From: Methanomicrobiales archaeon
GTDB lineage: Archaea; Halobacteriota; Methanomicrobia; Methanomicrobiales; Methanospirillaceae
Length of the DNA stretch: 5,437 bases
Assembly: GCA_012520015.1 (NCBI GenBank)
Contig: JAAYPD010000200.1
Span: 1 to 5,437 of the forward strand
Direction of reading: 5' to 3'
In this document: one piece after another, positions 1 through 5,432 of the stretch
How positions within the stretch are numbered: the first letter of the stretch is position 1
How the letters are laid out: every line of letters begins with the position of its first letter
Notes under the pieces: model-generated
Database searches by the model: none
What the model saw: the letters and a program-made list of their open reading frames with translations, nothing else
What the model was told of the DNA's origin: nothing
Translations under genes and position numbers: made by a program

Positions 1-310
1 CAAATCCATTTGAAATAAAATTTTCAAATTCTTCCAAGGAAACTGCCGGAGTTGGTGCAGGTGTGACTCCACGGTCAAGAACCGTGCTCATGAGGTTTTG
101 ATCTATCTGGTCAAGCAACCATTCAGGTGCAGAAAAGAGAGAGCCATGTGACCAGCCCCCCTCGAAAGGAATCATGCCTGAGGGAACAAGTTCAGGATGG
201 AATGCGTAACCATTGTAAAATACCCATTCTGTATCTGCTGCAAGTACCGGCATCACAAAAATGGTTGCAACTATTACAAGGATTGAGATCAGGGATTTCA
301 AGTTGGACAT
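1..310 (-). CDS. Partial gene for an exported protein of unknown function, cut by the left window edge
   Basis: Reading the minus strand from ATG at 310-308 gives 103 codons with no stop before the window edge, so the C-terminus is missing. Residues 1-5 (MSNLK) form a short charged n-region. Residues 6-23 are strongly hydrophobic (LISILVIVATIFVMPVL). A signal-peptidase site fits after Ala24 or Ala25 (VLA-A-D). The mature part begins DTEWVFYNGYAFHPELVPSG and is rich in Trp, Phe and Tyr. Residues 82-89 (VTPAPTPA) look like the Pro/Thr linkers common in archaeal surface proteins, followed by an acidic segment (SLEEFENF). An in-frame TGA lies just upstream of the ATG, so this is the first possible ATG start. 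No strong Shine-Dalgarno is seen, but the TATA element is placed for a leaderless message. It sits downstream of the mcr terminator and is probably transcribed separately. I do not recognise the family. Export is well supported; function is not. Confidence 0.72.
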   Translation of the reverse strand, partial: MSNLKSLISILVIVATIFVMPVLAADTEWVFYNGYAFHPELVPSGMIPFEGGWSHGSLFSAPEWLLDQIDQNLMSTVLDRGVTPAPTPAVSLEEFENFISNGF

Positions 311-320
311 ACTTAATTGA

Positions 321-332
321 TCTCATATGAGA
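321..332. repeat. Perfect 12-bp palindrome, possible operator
   Basis: The sequence TCTCATATGAGA is identical to its own reverse complement. It lies between the TATA element (333-340) and the start codon at 310 of the exported-protein gene, where a bound repressor could block transcription start. An 8-base partial copy (TCTCATAT) occurs at 357-364. A 12-bp palindrome is expected about once by chance in a window this size, so the location is the main argument for function. Confidence 0.35.
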
Positions 333-348
333 AATAAATACTTTCTTC
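331..348 (-). promoter_or_regulatory. Probable archaeal promoter (BRE plus TATA box) for the exported-protein gene
   Basis: On the minus strand this reads GAAGAAAG followed by TATTTATTTC. The A/T-rich TATTTATT (340-333) resembles an archaeal TATA box, and the purine-rich GAAAG before it resembles a TFB-recognition element (BRE). The TATA centre is about 26 bp upstream of the A of the ATG at 310. Since archaeal start sites lie roughly 22-27 bp from the TATA centre, transcription would begin at or next to the start codon. That fits the lack of a clear ribosome site. This is motif and spacing evidence only. Confidence 0.5.
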
Positions 349-430
349 CAGCTAATTCTCATATCCAGGCTGGTATCCAGTTAAGGTCCGATATAGATTG
401 AACCGGGAGATAAATCATAACACATCTTGT

Positions 431-452
431 AATCTGTTACCCGCAACAGATT
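431..452. repeat. Inverted repeat with 8-bp arms in the mcrA downstream region
   Basis: The arms AATCTGTT (431-438) and AACAGATT (445-452) are perfectly complementary around a 6-base loop, ACCCGC. On the plus strand a run of four T (451-454) begins inside the right arm, as in a weak terminator; on the minus strand no T tract follows. A second, weaker hairpin with arms GGGTT/AACCC lies at 458-475. The 8-mer ACCCGCAA occurs twice, at 439-446 and 472-479. These could be 3'-UTR structures of the mcr transcript, protein-binding sites, or chance. No gene was found between 311 and 508. Confidence 0.4.
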
Positions 453-483
453 TTAAAGGGTTCTTCTATAAACCCGCAATTTT

Positions 484-516
484 AAAAAAGAAAAATGATT
501 TTTCCCGGTTACCGGG
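484..516 (-). terminator. Terminator of the mcr operon: hairpin plus oligo-T tract
   Basis: On the minus strand the last mcrA codons run into CCCGGTAACCGGG (516-504), a perfect inverted repeat with CCCGG/CCGGG arms and the mcrA stop TAA as its loop. It is followed by AAAAATCA and then TTTTTCTTTTTT (495-484). Oligo-T runs like this are the main archaeal termination signal, and the hairpin may strengthen termination or protect the 3' end. The next gene on the same strand starts about 175 bp further on with its own promoter, which supports an operon end here. Confidence 0.65.
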
Positions 517-2212
517 CTGGCATGAGGAGAGTTCTCTCTCCGCAGGCAACGAACTCGCGAATTGCACCCTTTGCAAACTCCTTTCTTGGTTCGGCAAAGT
601 CGAACGGCAGGGATGGGTCTGCGAAGGTGATCTTGATCATCGGGGACAGACAGAAACCATCGTTCCTGGTGTAGTGTGAAGAACCGACGATAGCTGCGTA
701 TTCTCCCTGGTGACCCACGTTCATTGCATAGTTCGGGTAGTTTGGACCACGGTATTCACCGATACAACCCTCTTCAGGTCTGACAGAGAGTGAGTTGGTT
801 GAACCACACTGGTCCTGCAGGTCGTATCCGAAGAATCCAAGACGTGACCAGCCTTCTTTGTGCATGAGCATGGAGAGGTACCATCCGTTCAGACCAGCGT
901 TGGAGTTGGCGGTTGCAATTGCGGTTGAGAGACCGGATGCTGCTGCGATAACTCCTGCACGCTGGGAACCTCCGAAGTGGTCTTCCATAAGGGTTGGGAA
1001 CTGCTCGTACTGCTCCATTGCATTGAGGGTGACCTCTCCGGCGATGTCGTTGACGATTTCCTGGGTTGGTTTGACCTTGTCTGCCGGGGAACATGCCTTC
1101 CAGTCGACTTTGTACTTGTCCTTGATGTAGTCCATACCATAGTAGGTGTACTCATCGAGGATGTTGTCGGTGTATGCTGCGGTTGCGTACTGGGTAAATC
1201 CGACACCACCGGACATGTATGAACCAAGCCAGATCTGGTCAAAGAGCATACAGCCAGCTCCGACAACCTCAAGGGATGCCTTTGCCGGGTCGTTTGGATA
1301 CTTCCTGTTTGCCTGGATCATGTCAGAGAAGTGACCAAACATGATTCCACCAGGCTCATTTGGACCACGTGCACGACGGGCCGGGAGGTGGCTTGCCATC
1401 TGGATGACACCAGCGTGCTTTGCTGCAAAGGACAGGTCAGCGACTGCGGCTTCTCCGGCACACATGCGGTATGCAGTAATGAAGGACATACCGATCTGCA
1501 TGGCAGACCACCGGGAGGTAGTTCCACCATCACAAGTACGGGAGACGATGGTTGGGATGTGGATTGCCTGCCAGAGTGACTTGCCGACTGCTTCGTTCAG
1601 CTGTTCTGCCTGTTTTGCCGGGAAGAGCTTGTTTACATCAAGGACAAACTGCTTCTCAAGCTGGTCGGCAAGTTCGGAGTCTCCGGTAAAGACCTTGACA
1701 TAACAGTCATCGACTACACTTGGGTGGGTCTCAACCATGTGTTCCTGAACGACTGCACCACCGGGCATTGCGTGGTTTAAGATGTGAAGGTACTCGTTGA
1801 TGGTCTCAGGGGTGATCTCCTTGCCAAGACGCTTCTGAAGGGTGCTGTGTGCAAGGTCCATGTTGACGATGATGGTACGACGGATATCATCCCACATCTG
1901 CTGCATTGCCGGGTTGTTGACAAAGTGCAGATCGTCACCCTCTACGAAGGTTCCGGTTCCGGAGACTTCGTAGGTCATGAGCTGACGCTGACCCATCGGG
2001 AGACCACCAAGGTGGCACCGGTTTGGATCGTACATGGAGATTCCACGGCGAAGTTCTACCTTCTTGGATGCCTCCATGAACTCTTTCTTTCTTGCAGACT
2101 GGTTCAGGCCACCAAACTTGTAAAATTCAGTCTTGGTTTCTGCAACATCTCCTTCGAATTTGTTCTTGAGTGCTTTGAGGAAAAGTTTCTGTGCTCTCTC
2201 TATTTTTGCCAT
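509..2212 (-). CDS. mcrA: Methyl-coenzyme M reductase I, alpha subunit (EC 2.8.4.1)
   Basis: This 567-residue protein is the catalytic alpha subunit of the cytoplasmic alpha2-beta2-gamma2 enzyme that converts methyl-coenzyme M and coenzyme B to methane and the CoM-CoB heterodisulfide. Family landmarks are all visible. Gln156 in VVQEHMVE is the expected axial ligand to F430 nickel. Tyr342 in GFTQYATAAYTD matches the active-site tyrosine. The residues that carry the known post-translational modifications are present: His266 (KHAGVIQ), Arg280 (ARRARG), Gln417 (FGGSQRAG), and Gly462, Asp467 and Cys469 in FGYDLQDQCG. Compared with Methanothermobacter numbering (from memory), the offset rises from 9 to 17 between Tyr342 and Gln417, implying about eight extra residues near 360-385. 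The start at 2212 is set by an AAGGAGG site 8 nt from ATG, and the N-terminus MAKIERAQKLF is typical of the group. It is the last gene of the operon. MCR rather than the MRT isozyme is inferred from the mcrC in the cluster. Confidence 0.98.
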   Translation of the reverse strand: MAKIERAQKLFLKALKNKFEGDVAETKTEFYKFGGLNQSARKKEFMEASKKVELRRGISMYDPNRCHLGGLPMGQRQLMTYEVSGTGTFVEGDDLHFVNNPAMQQMWDDIRRTIIVNMDLAHSTLQKRLGKEITPETINEYLHILNHAMPGGAVVQEHMVETHPSVVDDCYVKVFTGDSELADQLEKQFVLDVNKLFPAKQAEQLNEAVGKSLWQAIHIPTIVSRTCDGGTTSRWSAMQIGMSFITAYRMCAGEAAVADLSFAAKHAGVIQMASHLPARRARGPNEPGGIMFGHFSDMIQANRKYPNDPAKASLEVVGAGCMLFDQIWLGSYMSGGVGFTQYATAAYTDNILDEYTYYGMDYIKDKYKVDWKACSPADKVKPTQEIVNDIAGEVTLNAMEQYEQFPTLMEDHFGGSQRAGVIAAASGLSTAIATANSNAGLNGWYLSMLMHKEGWSRLGFFGYDLQDQCGSTNSLSVRPEEGCIGEYRGPNYPNYAMNVGHQGEYAAIVGSSHYTRNDGFCLSPMIKITFADPSLPFDFAEPRKEFAKGAIREFVACGERTLLMPAR

Positions 2213-2220
2213 GTTTTGTT

Positions 2221-2227
2221 CCTCCTT
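2221..2227 (-). promoter_or_regulatory. Ribosome binding site of mcrA
   Basis: The minus strand reads AAGGAGG, followed by 8 nt (AACAAAAC) and the mcrA ATG. Its first two bases belong to the mcrG stop codon TAA, so ribosomes finishing mcrG end on the mcrA ribosome site. This is the strongest Shine-Dalgarno match in the window and fixes the mcrA start. Confidence 0.85.
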
Positions 2228-2984
2228 ACTCCACCGGCATGAAACCGTACTTTGTTCTCAGGGAGTGGATCCGCTGGATATATTCGATGTATTCGGCGTC
2301 GCTGCGGTAGGCGGTACCAACAAGCGAGTGGAACATAGTTGTATTTGCTTTAAGCCAGGCATCGTCCATTGGCTTTCCGACATCGACCTTCTTGTCAAGC
2401 GGAGTTCCAATCTGATCCTTGACGTACTTGACAGTGCCGCCTTCGAGGATACATCTCTGCAACATGTCAAACATCATTCCATCTTCTGCAAGACGGAGTG
2501 AGTGACCATGCACAGTTGCACCACGAATGCCTACACGTGCCGGGTCGAAGAGGTTAGTGTTGATAAGGTCAGCGGAGATCTTTTCAAGGTCACGCTCACG
2601 GCACTCGATGATCTGACGGCCGGAAAGAGTTCCAGGGTCAATACCACGGTACCGGTACATCTCGGTGTAGGTTCTCTGGTAAGGCTGGGATGGTGCATTG
2701 TACACTGAGTCTGCGAACTGTATGTATCTTACACGATCTCCGGCCTTTGCCCCGTCGGTCGGAGTGACGATCTTTCTGATTGGACAGTCAGGTTCTCCCT
2801 GTTCTGCGAGTGGCGGGTGTGCAGTCGGGTATGCCTGTCCTGGTGCACGGTGTCCGAGAATAAGGACAATGTCTTCGTCGGTGACATTGCGCATTTTTTC
2901 AAGCTTTACGTTTGGGTTCATCTGCTTGCGCCGGTTTTCGGCGACGACAGACTGGCCCGGACCATACTGTGGAGTATATGCCAT
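2226..2984 (-). CDS. mcrG: Methyl-coenzyme M reductase I, gamma subunit (EC 2.8.4.1)
   Basis: This 252-residue protein is the smallest structural subunit of MCR, near the usual family length of about 250. It begins MAYTPQYGPGQSVVAENRRK, a characteristic gamma-subunit start. The core segment RGIDPGTLSGRQIIECRERDLE (113-134) is highly conserved. Arg123 in it corresponds, by memory of the Methanothermobacter structure, to the arginine that helps bind the coenzyme M sulfonate. The segment GATVHGHSLRLAEDGMMFDMLQR (155-177) is the other conserved block. The gene starts 4 bp after mcrC, with its GGAGAG site inside the last mcrC codons, and ends in TAAGGAGG, which leads directly into mcrA. The tight spacing with mcrA suits equal production of the two subunits. 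The frame is intact with no missing domain. Confidence 0.97.
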   Translation of the reverse strand: MAYTPQYGPGQSVVAENRRKQMNPNVKLEKMRNVTDEDIVLILGHRAPGQAYPTAHPPLAEQGEPDCPIRKIVTPTDGAKAGDRVRYIQFADSVYNAPSQPYQRTYTEMYRYRGIDPGTLSGRQIIECRERDLEKISADLINTNLFDPARVGIRGATVHGHSLRLAEDGMMFDMLQRCILEGGTVKYVKDQIGTPLDKKVDVGKPMDDAWLKANTTMFHSLVGTAYRSDAEYIEYIQRIHSLRTKYGFMPVE

Positions 2985-2988
2985 ATCT

Positions 2989-3624
2989 TTATCTCTCCAA
3001 ATCTGAAGTTTTCATTAATTTCATGACTTCGTGAATGACTTCGCTGATCTTCTCACGAGCTGGGGTCTGACCCCTCGTGATGCCGCTTACAATCGCCATT
3101 ACTGTCCCTTTTGTCCGGACATTCTCTTCAGTGGGCATCACAAACGCTGTTTTTACCCCTTCCTTTGCAAAATCCTCGTAATCAACAGGGGCCTGACAGA
3201 CCACGATCGCCGGAATATCACAGTCTTTTAAGATAGACCGGACCTTGTGGACGATGTGTGATCTGACATTCCCATGATGCAGTACCGCAACTTTATGGCG
3301 GTTAATCTGGAATATTTCCTTCTCGTTCAGGCCGAAATATGCACCCAGCACATGACCGGCACTCTTTGGGGCATCAGGAGGAATCCCGGAGCCCGCGTTG
3401 AGAATCATGGTGCTGATACTATATTCAACCCCCTGTGCCCGCAGGGCGGACGTGATATCACAGACCGGCTTTGTGACATGCCGGCGACCAGGGGACATCC
3501 CTACGATGATGACGTCAGGATACCGGCATTCGGAGATAGTGCCCCTTTGGGCAAGGGCTCCTCCTTTACCCATACCTGCGCTTTCGCGGCAGTCAACAAC
3601 CTGTGTTACCCGTCCTATTGGCAT
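2989..3624 (-). CDS. mcrC: McrC, methyl-coenzyme M reductase operon protein C, part of the MCR activation complex
   Basis: This 211-residue protein is not a subunit of mature MCR. In Methanothermobacter, McrC belongs to the protein complex that, with ATP, reductively activates the F430 nickel to Ni(I). Conserved blocks in order are GRVTQVVDCRESAGMGKGG (4-22), AQRGT (25-29), MSPGRRHVTKPVCDIT (43-58), LNAGSGIPPDAP (75-86), NRHKVAVLHHGNVRSHI (108-124), PVDYEDFAKEGVKT (146-159) and RTKGTV (170-175). The family motifs begin almost at residue 1, which supports the ATG at 3624. That start overlaps the mcrD stop by one base (TAATG), and no strong Shine-Dalgarno precedes it, so translation is probably coupled to mcrD. 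Its last codons carry the mcrG ribosome site. Presence of mcrC between mcrD and mcrG is typical of mcr (MCR I) operons; mrt operons lack it. Confidence 0.95.
   Translation of the reverse strand: MPIGRVTQVVDCRESAGMGKGGALAQRGTISECRYPDVIIVGMSPGRRHVTKPVCDITSALRAQGVEYSISTMILNAGSGIPPDAPKSAGHVLGAYFGLNEKEIFQINRHKVAVLHHGNVRSHIVHKVRSILKDCDIPAIVVCQAPVDYEDFAKEGVKTAFVMPTEENVRTKGTVMAIVSGITRGQTPAREKISEVIHEVMKLMKTSDLER
2993..2998 (-). promoter_or_regulatory. Ribosome binding site of mcrG
   Basis: The minus strand reads GGAGAG within the last mcrC sense codons (the end of Leu, Glu, Arg), followed by 8 nt to the mcrG ATG at 2984. The site lies inside coding sequence, so mcrC and mcrG are physically inseparable on the transcript. 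Confidence 0.7.
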
Positions 3625-3626
3625 TA
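3622..3626 (-). promoter_or_regulatory. mcrD stop / mcrC start overlap (TAATG)
   Basis: The mcrD stop TAA (3626-3624) shares one base with the mcrC ATG (3624-3622). Only a weak purine stretch (AGGGA) lies upstream, inside mcrD codons. This arrangement usually means the downstream gene is translated by ribosomes arriving from the upstream one. It joins the two non-structural proteins of the operon. Confidence 0.75.
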
Positions 3627-4094
3627 TTTATGTCCCTGGATGAGTGTCGGCCCGGTTTTATTCTTGGGGTCAACCAGACCTAACATAATTTCGTTCGCAT
3701 CAGGGCCAAATTTCGCATAGTCTACCTGTGTAGGGGTAGATCTCATGAACCTTCCTTCCTTGACTGAATATGAAAAGTTCGTGAAGACTTCCTTGCAGGC
3801 TTCCTCAATTTGCGAAACTATGTCCCTTGTTTCCAGTTCGAGAAGTAATGTTCCGACCTGCACCCTGAGGTCCACATCTGTTTCCCCCACCCGGATTGTT
3901 GCCCTCCCGGAATGGGGATTATCCAGACCCCTTGCGGGGCCATAGGGGACTTTCTGTGGTATACTTGGGCCGTTAATGACGATTCTTCGGATCCCAGGTA
4001 TGACCGCCAGTTTATTGAGGATTTTCTCAACAGTTTCAGGTTTTAAGAGGCGTTCGGTGACGATCCTGCATTGCGGGAATTCAGCTTCAGTCAT
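3624..4094 (-). CDS. mcrD: McrD, methyl-coenzyme M reductase operon protein D
   Basis: This 156-residue protein is encoded with MCR but is not part of the purified mature enzyme. It associates with MCR and is thought to help assembly or deliver F430. Conserved parts are the N-terminal strand region QCRIVTERLLKPETVEKILNKL (8-29), GIRRIVINGPSIP (34-46), VPYGPARG (49-56), HSGRATIRVGETDVDLRVQVGTLLLELE (61-88) and the C-terminal VDYAKFG...LGLVDPKNK (124-146). The reading frame stays open up to 4322 inside mcrB, but family similarity starts at MTEAEF. The ATG at 4094 lies 19 bp after the mcrB stop and has a modest AAGGT ribosome site, so that start was chosen. Length matches the family. The gene ends inside the mcrC start codon. 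Confidence 0.94.
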   Translation of the reverse strand: MTEAEFPQCRIVTERLLKPETVEKILNKLAVIPGIRRIVINGPSIPQKVPYGPARGLDNPHSGRATIRVGETDVDLRVQVGTLLLELETRDIVSQIEEACKEVFTNFSYSVKEGRFMRSTPTQVDYAKFGPDANEIMLGLVDPKNKTGPTLIQGHK

Positions 4095-4102
4095 TATGTG
4101 AA

Positions 4103-4107
4103 ACCTT
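4103..4107 (-). promoter_or_regulatory. Weak ribosome binding site of mcrD
   Basis: AAGGT on the minus strand, 8 nt before the ATG at 4094 and inside the 19-bp gap after mcrB. It pairs with the anti-Shine-Dalgarno over only about four bases, clearly weaker than the GGAGG sites of mcrB and mcrA. It supports the short McrD start over the longer open frame. Confidence 0.5.
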
Positions 4108-4113
4108 GTGGAT

Positions 4114-5421
4114 TTATGCTCCCTGGGCGATGTGCTGAATTGGCTGTGCGAATTCTGGGATCTTACCAAAGGTGTCCTGGAAGACCTTGGAGGTATTCTC
4201 TGGTGAGAACATCTGTGTTCCTGCGTCAAGAGCACAAGCTGCCACGATACAGGGCAGTCCAACACCGGCTGCGTGACGGGTAACGACGTGGTTACCGTTG
4301 AACACACCAGGTCCTCCACCACCGTAGATTGAGTGGCTGAAGAATGAGAATCCGACTGCTACACCCATTACACGACCAAAGTCACAACCCGGAAGTCCGG
4401 TCTCGTGCTCAATGAGGTCGTTGAAGTAGAGCAGGGTCGAGGATACAGCCTGTGCAAACCGGCCTGCACCACAGTTCACCATGGTTGCTGCCATTGTTCC
4501 TGCGGCGGTGTAGGCATTCCAGAGCATTGGATCCTTGGTCTCATAGAAGGTGTATCCGGATGGTCCCTTCTTTCCAGGGGCGATTACCTTGTCTTCGATT
4601 GCCCTCTCAACAAGGGACTGGACAACGGTACCAACGGTTCCTGTTGCACCATTCTTCTTGACAAGGTCATATACCAGGTTGTTTGCGTTCAGGCCCTGGT
4701 AAGCGTAAAGGAGCAGCTGTGCACGCTCGAATGGTCCGATTGCAGCTCCCATCTCGAACTCTCCAGCCTGTTCAAAGGTTGCGGAGAGTGCGGCACCCTG
4801 CATTGCGTTCCTGTTGGTGATCATAACACAGTGGTTTGCCTGGATGTTACGGAGTGCATATCCAAGACCTTCATTGTTCTGTGGAATGGACAGAATGGAT
4901 GCACAGGCGGATCCTGACGGGTCCATTGTCTGTGGGTATGTACCCCAGAATGCTGCCTTTACAGTTGAACCGTCAAACATGCCGACATTGAACTGGTCGA
5001 TAACAGCATAGGTTGCAGCTGCTGAAACAGCGGTCATTGCTGCATCGTAGGTTGCTGCTGCCTCGATACGTGCAGTTGGCACGGTACAAAGCAGAAGTTT
5101 ACCGCCGCCAAATTCCTTGATCTCGGTGTCGTCACCCTCGGTGACCTGGAGCATCTTAAACATCTTTTCCTTGATTGCACCTGCATTTGCAACAAGGTCA
5201 AGGTTAAGTTCACGCCCTGGGATCTGGTTCTTTCCAGCCTTCCCGGTCTTCAGAAATGCTTCTGCCCCGCCAAGGTTGACTGCGACAGTTCTCTTGGTAA
5301 GGCTGATCATCTTCTTGACGCCTGGGTTTGTCAGCGGGCTGATTTTTTCTAAGGCAACTCCACTCTTCAGCAGCTTGCCCTGATCGTCATATAAATCGAT
5401 TGTGTCGGAAAATTTTGCCAT
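4114..5421 (-). CDS. mcrB: Methyl-coenzyme M reductase I, beta subunit (EC 2.8.4.1)
   Basis: This 435-residue protein is the beta subunit of MCR, at the normal family length of about 430-445. It begins MAKFSDTIDLYDDQGKLLKSGVALEKISPLTNP, typical for the subunit. The conserved block FFSHSIYGGGGPGVFNGNHVVTRHAAG (360-386) contains Tyr366, the partner of McrA Tyr342 at the active site, and the loop near the coenzyme B channel. Other family segments include FWGTYPQTMDPSGSACASILSIPQNNEGLGYALRNIQANHCVMITNRNAMQGAA (158-211). It is the first gene of the operon, with a GGAGG site 6 nt before ATG. The transcript promoter lies beyond the window edge. The gene is complete; no truncation or frameshift was seen. 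Confidence 0.98.
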   Translation of the reverse strand: MAKFSDTIDLYDDQGKLLKSGVALEKISPLTNPGVKKMISLTKRTVAVNLGGAEAFLKTGKAGKNQIPGRELNLDLVANAGAIKEKMFKMLQVTEGDDTEIKEFGGGKLLLCTVPTARIEAAATYDAAMTAVSAAATYAVIDQFNVGMFDGSTVKAAFWGTYPQTMDPSGSACASILSIPQNNEGLGYALRNIQANHCVMITNRNAMQGAALSATFEQAGEFEMGAAIGPFERAQLLLYAYQGLNANNLVYDLVKKNGATGTVGTVVQSLVERAIEDKVIAPGKKGPSGYTFYETKDPMLWNAYTAAGTMAATMVNCGAGRFAQAVSSTLLYFNDLIEHETGLPGCDFGRVMGVAVGFSFFSHSIYGGGGPGVFNGNHVVTRHAAGVGLPCIVAACALDAGTQMFSPENTSKVFQDTFGKIPEFAQPIQHIAQGA

Positions 5422-5427
5422 ATGGTT

Positions 5428-5432
5428 CCTCC
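5428..5432 (-). promoter_or_regulatory. Ribosome binding site of mcrB
   Basis: GGAGG on the minus strand, followed by 6 nt (AACCAT) and the ATG at 5421. It confirms the start and shows that the message has a leader. Only 16 bases upstream of mcrB are in the window, so no promoter can be called. Confidence 0.85.

Noticed and set aside
127..330. 67-codon open frame on the plus strand opposite the exported-protein gene
   Set aside because: The minus-strand frame has a clear signal peptide, promoter and open reading to the edge; the plus-strand frame has none of these.
192..362. 56-codon minus-strand frame with a C-x2-C-x3-C-x4-C pattern (NPCNSCNHFCDAGTC)
   Set aside because: It looks like a small zinc-binding motif, but it overlaps the signal-peptide gene in another frame, has no ribosome site, and its start lies upstream of the TATA element that seems to drive the longer gene. 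Likely chance; conservation in relatives would reopen it.
359..418. 19-codon minus-strand frame in the intergenic region, ending in an ATGA overlap with the Cys-rich frame
   Set aside because: Too short to judge, no Shine-Dalgarno, and no recognisable peptide.
398..679. 93-codon open frame on the plus strand across the mcrA 3' end
   Set aside because: It runs through the terminator and antisense to the conserved McrA C-terminus, with no ribosome site or recognisable product.
889..1272. Thr/Ser/Pro-rich 127-codon minus-strand frame inside mcrA
   Set aside because: It is an out-of-frame reading of mcrA codons; the Thr/Ser-rich composition is what a frame-shifted reading of biased codons gives.
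1784..2242. 152-codon open frame on the plus strand opposite mcrA
   Set aside because: It lies antisense to the highly conserved N-terminal part of McrA. Its translation shows no recognisable domain, and the frame is explained by codon bias of the real gene.
4095..4322. Upstream extension of the mcrD frame to 4322, giving a 232-residue protein
   Set aside because: The extra 76 residues overlap the conserved end of mcrB, lack McrD family character, and have low-complexity Ser/Pro/Arg composition. The ATG at 4094 has a ribosome site and matches the family N-terminus.
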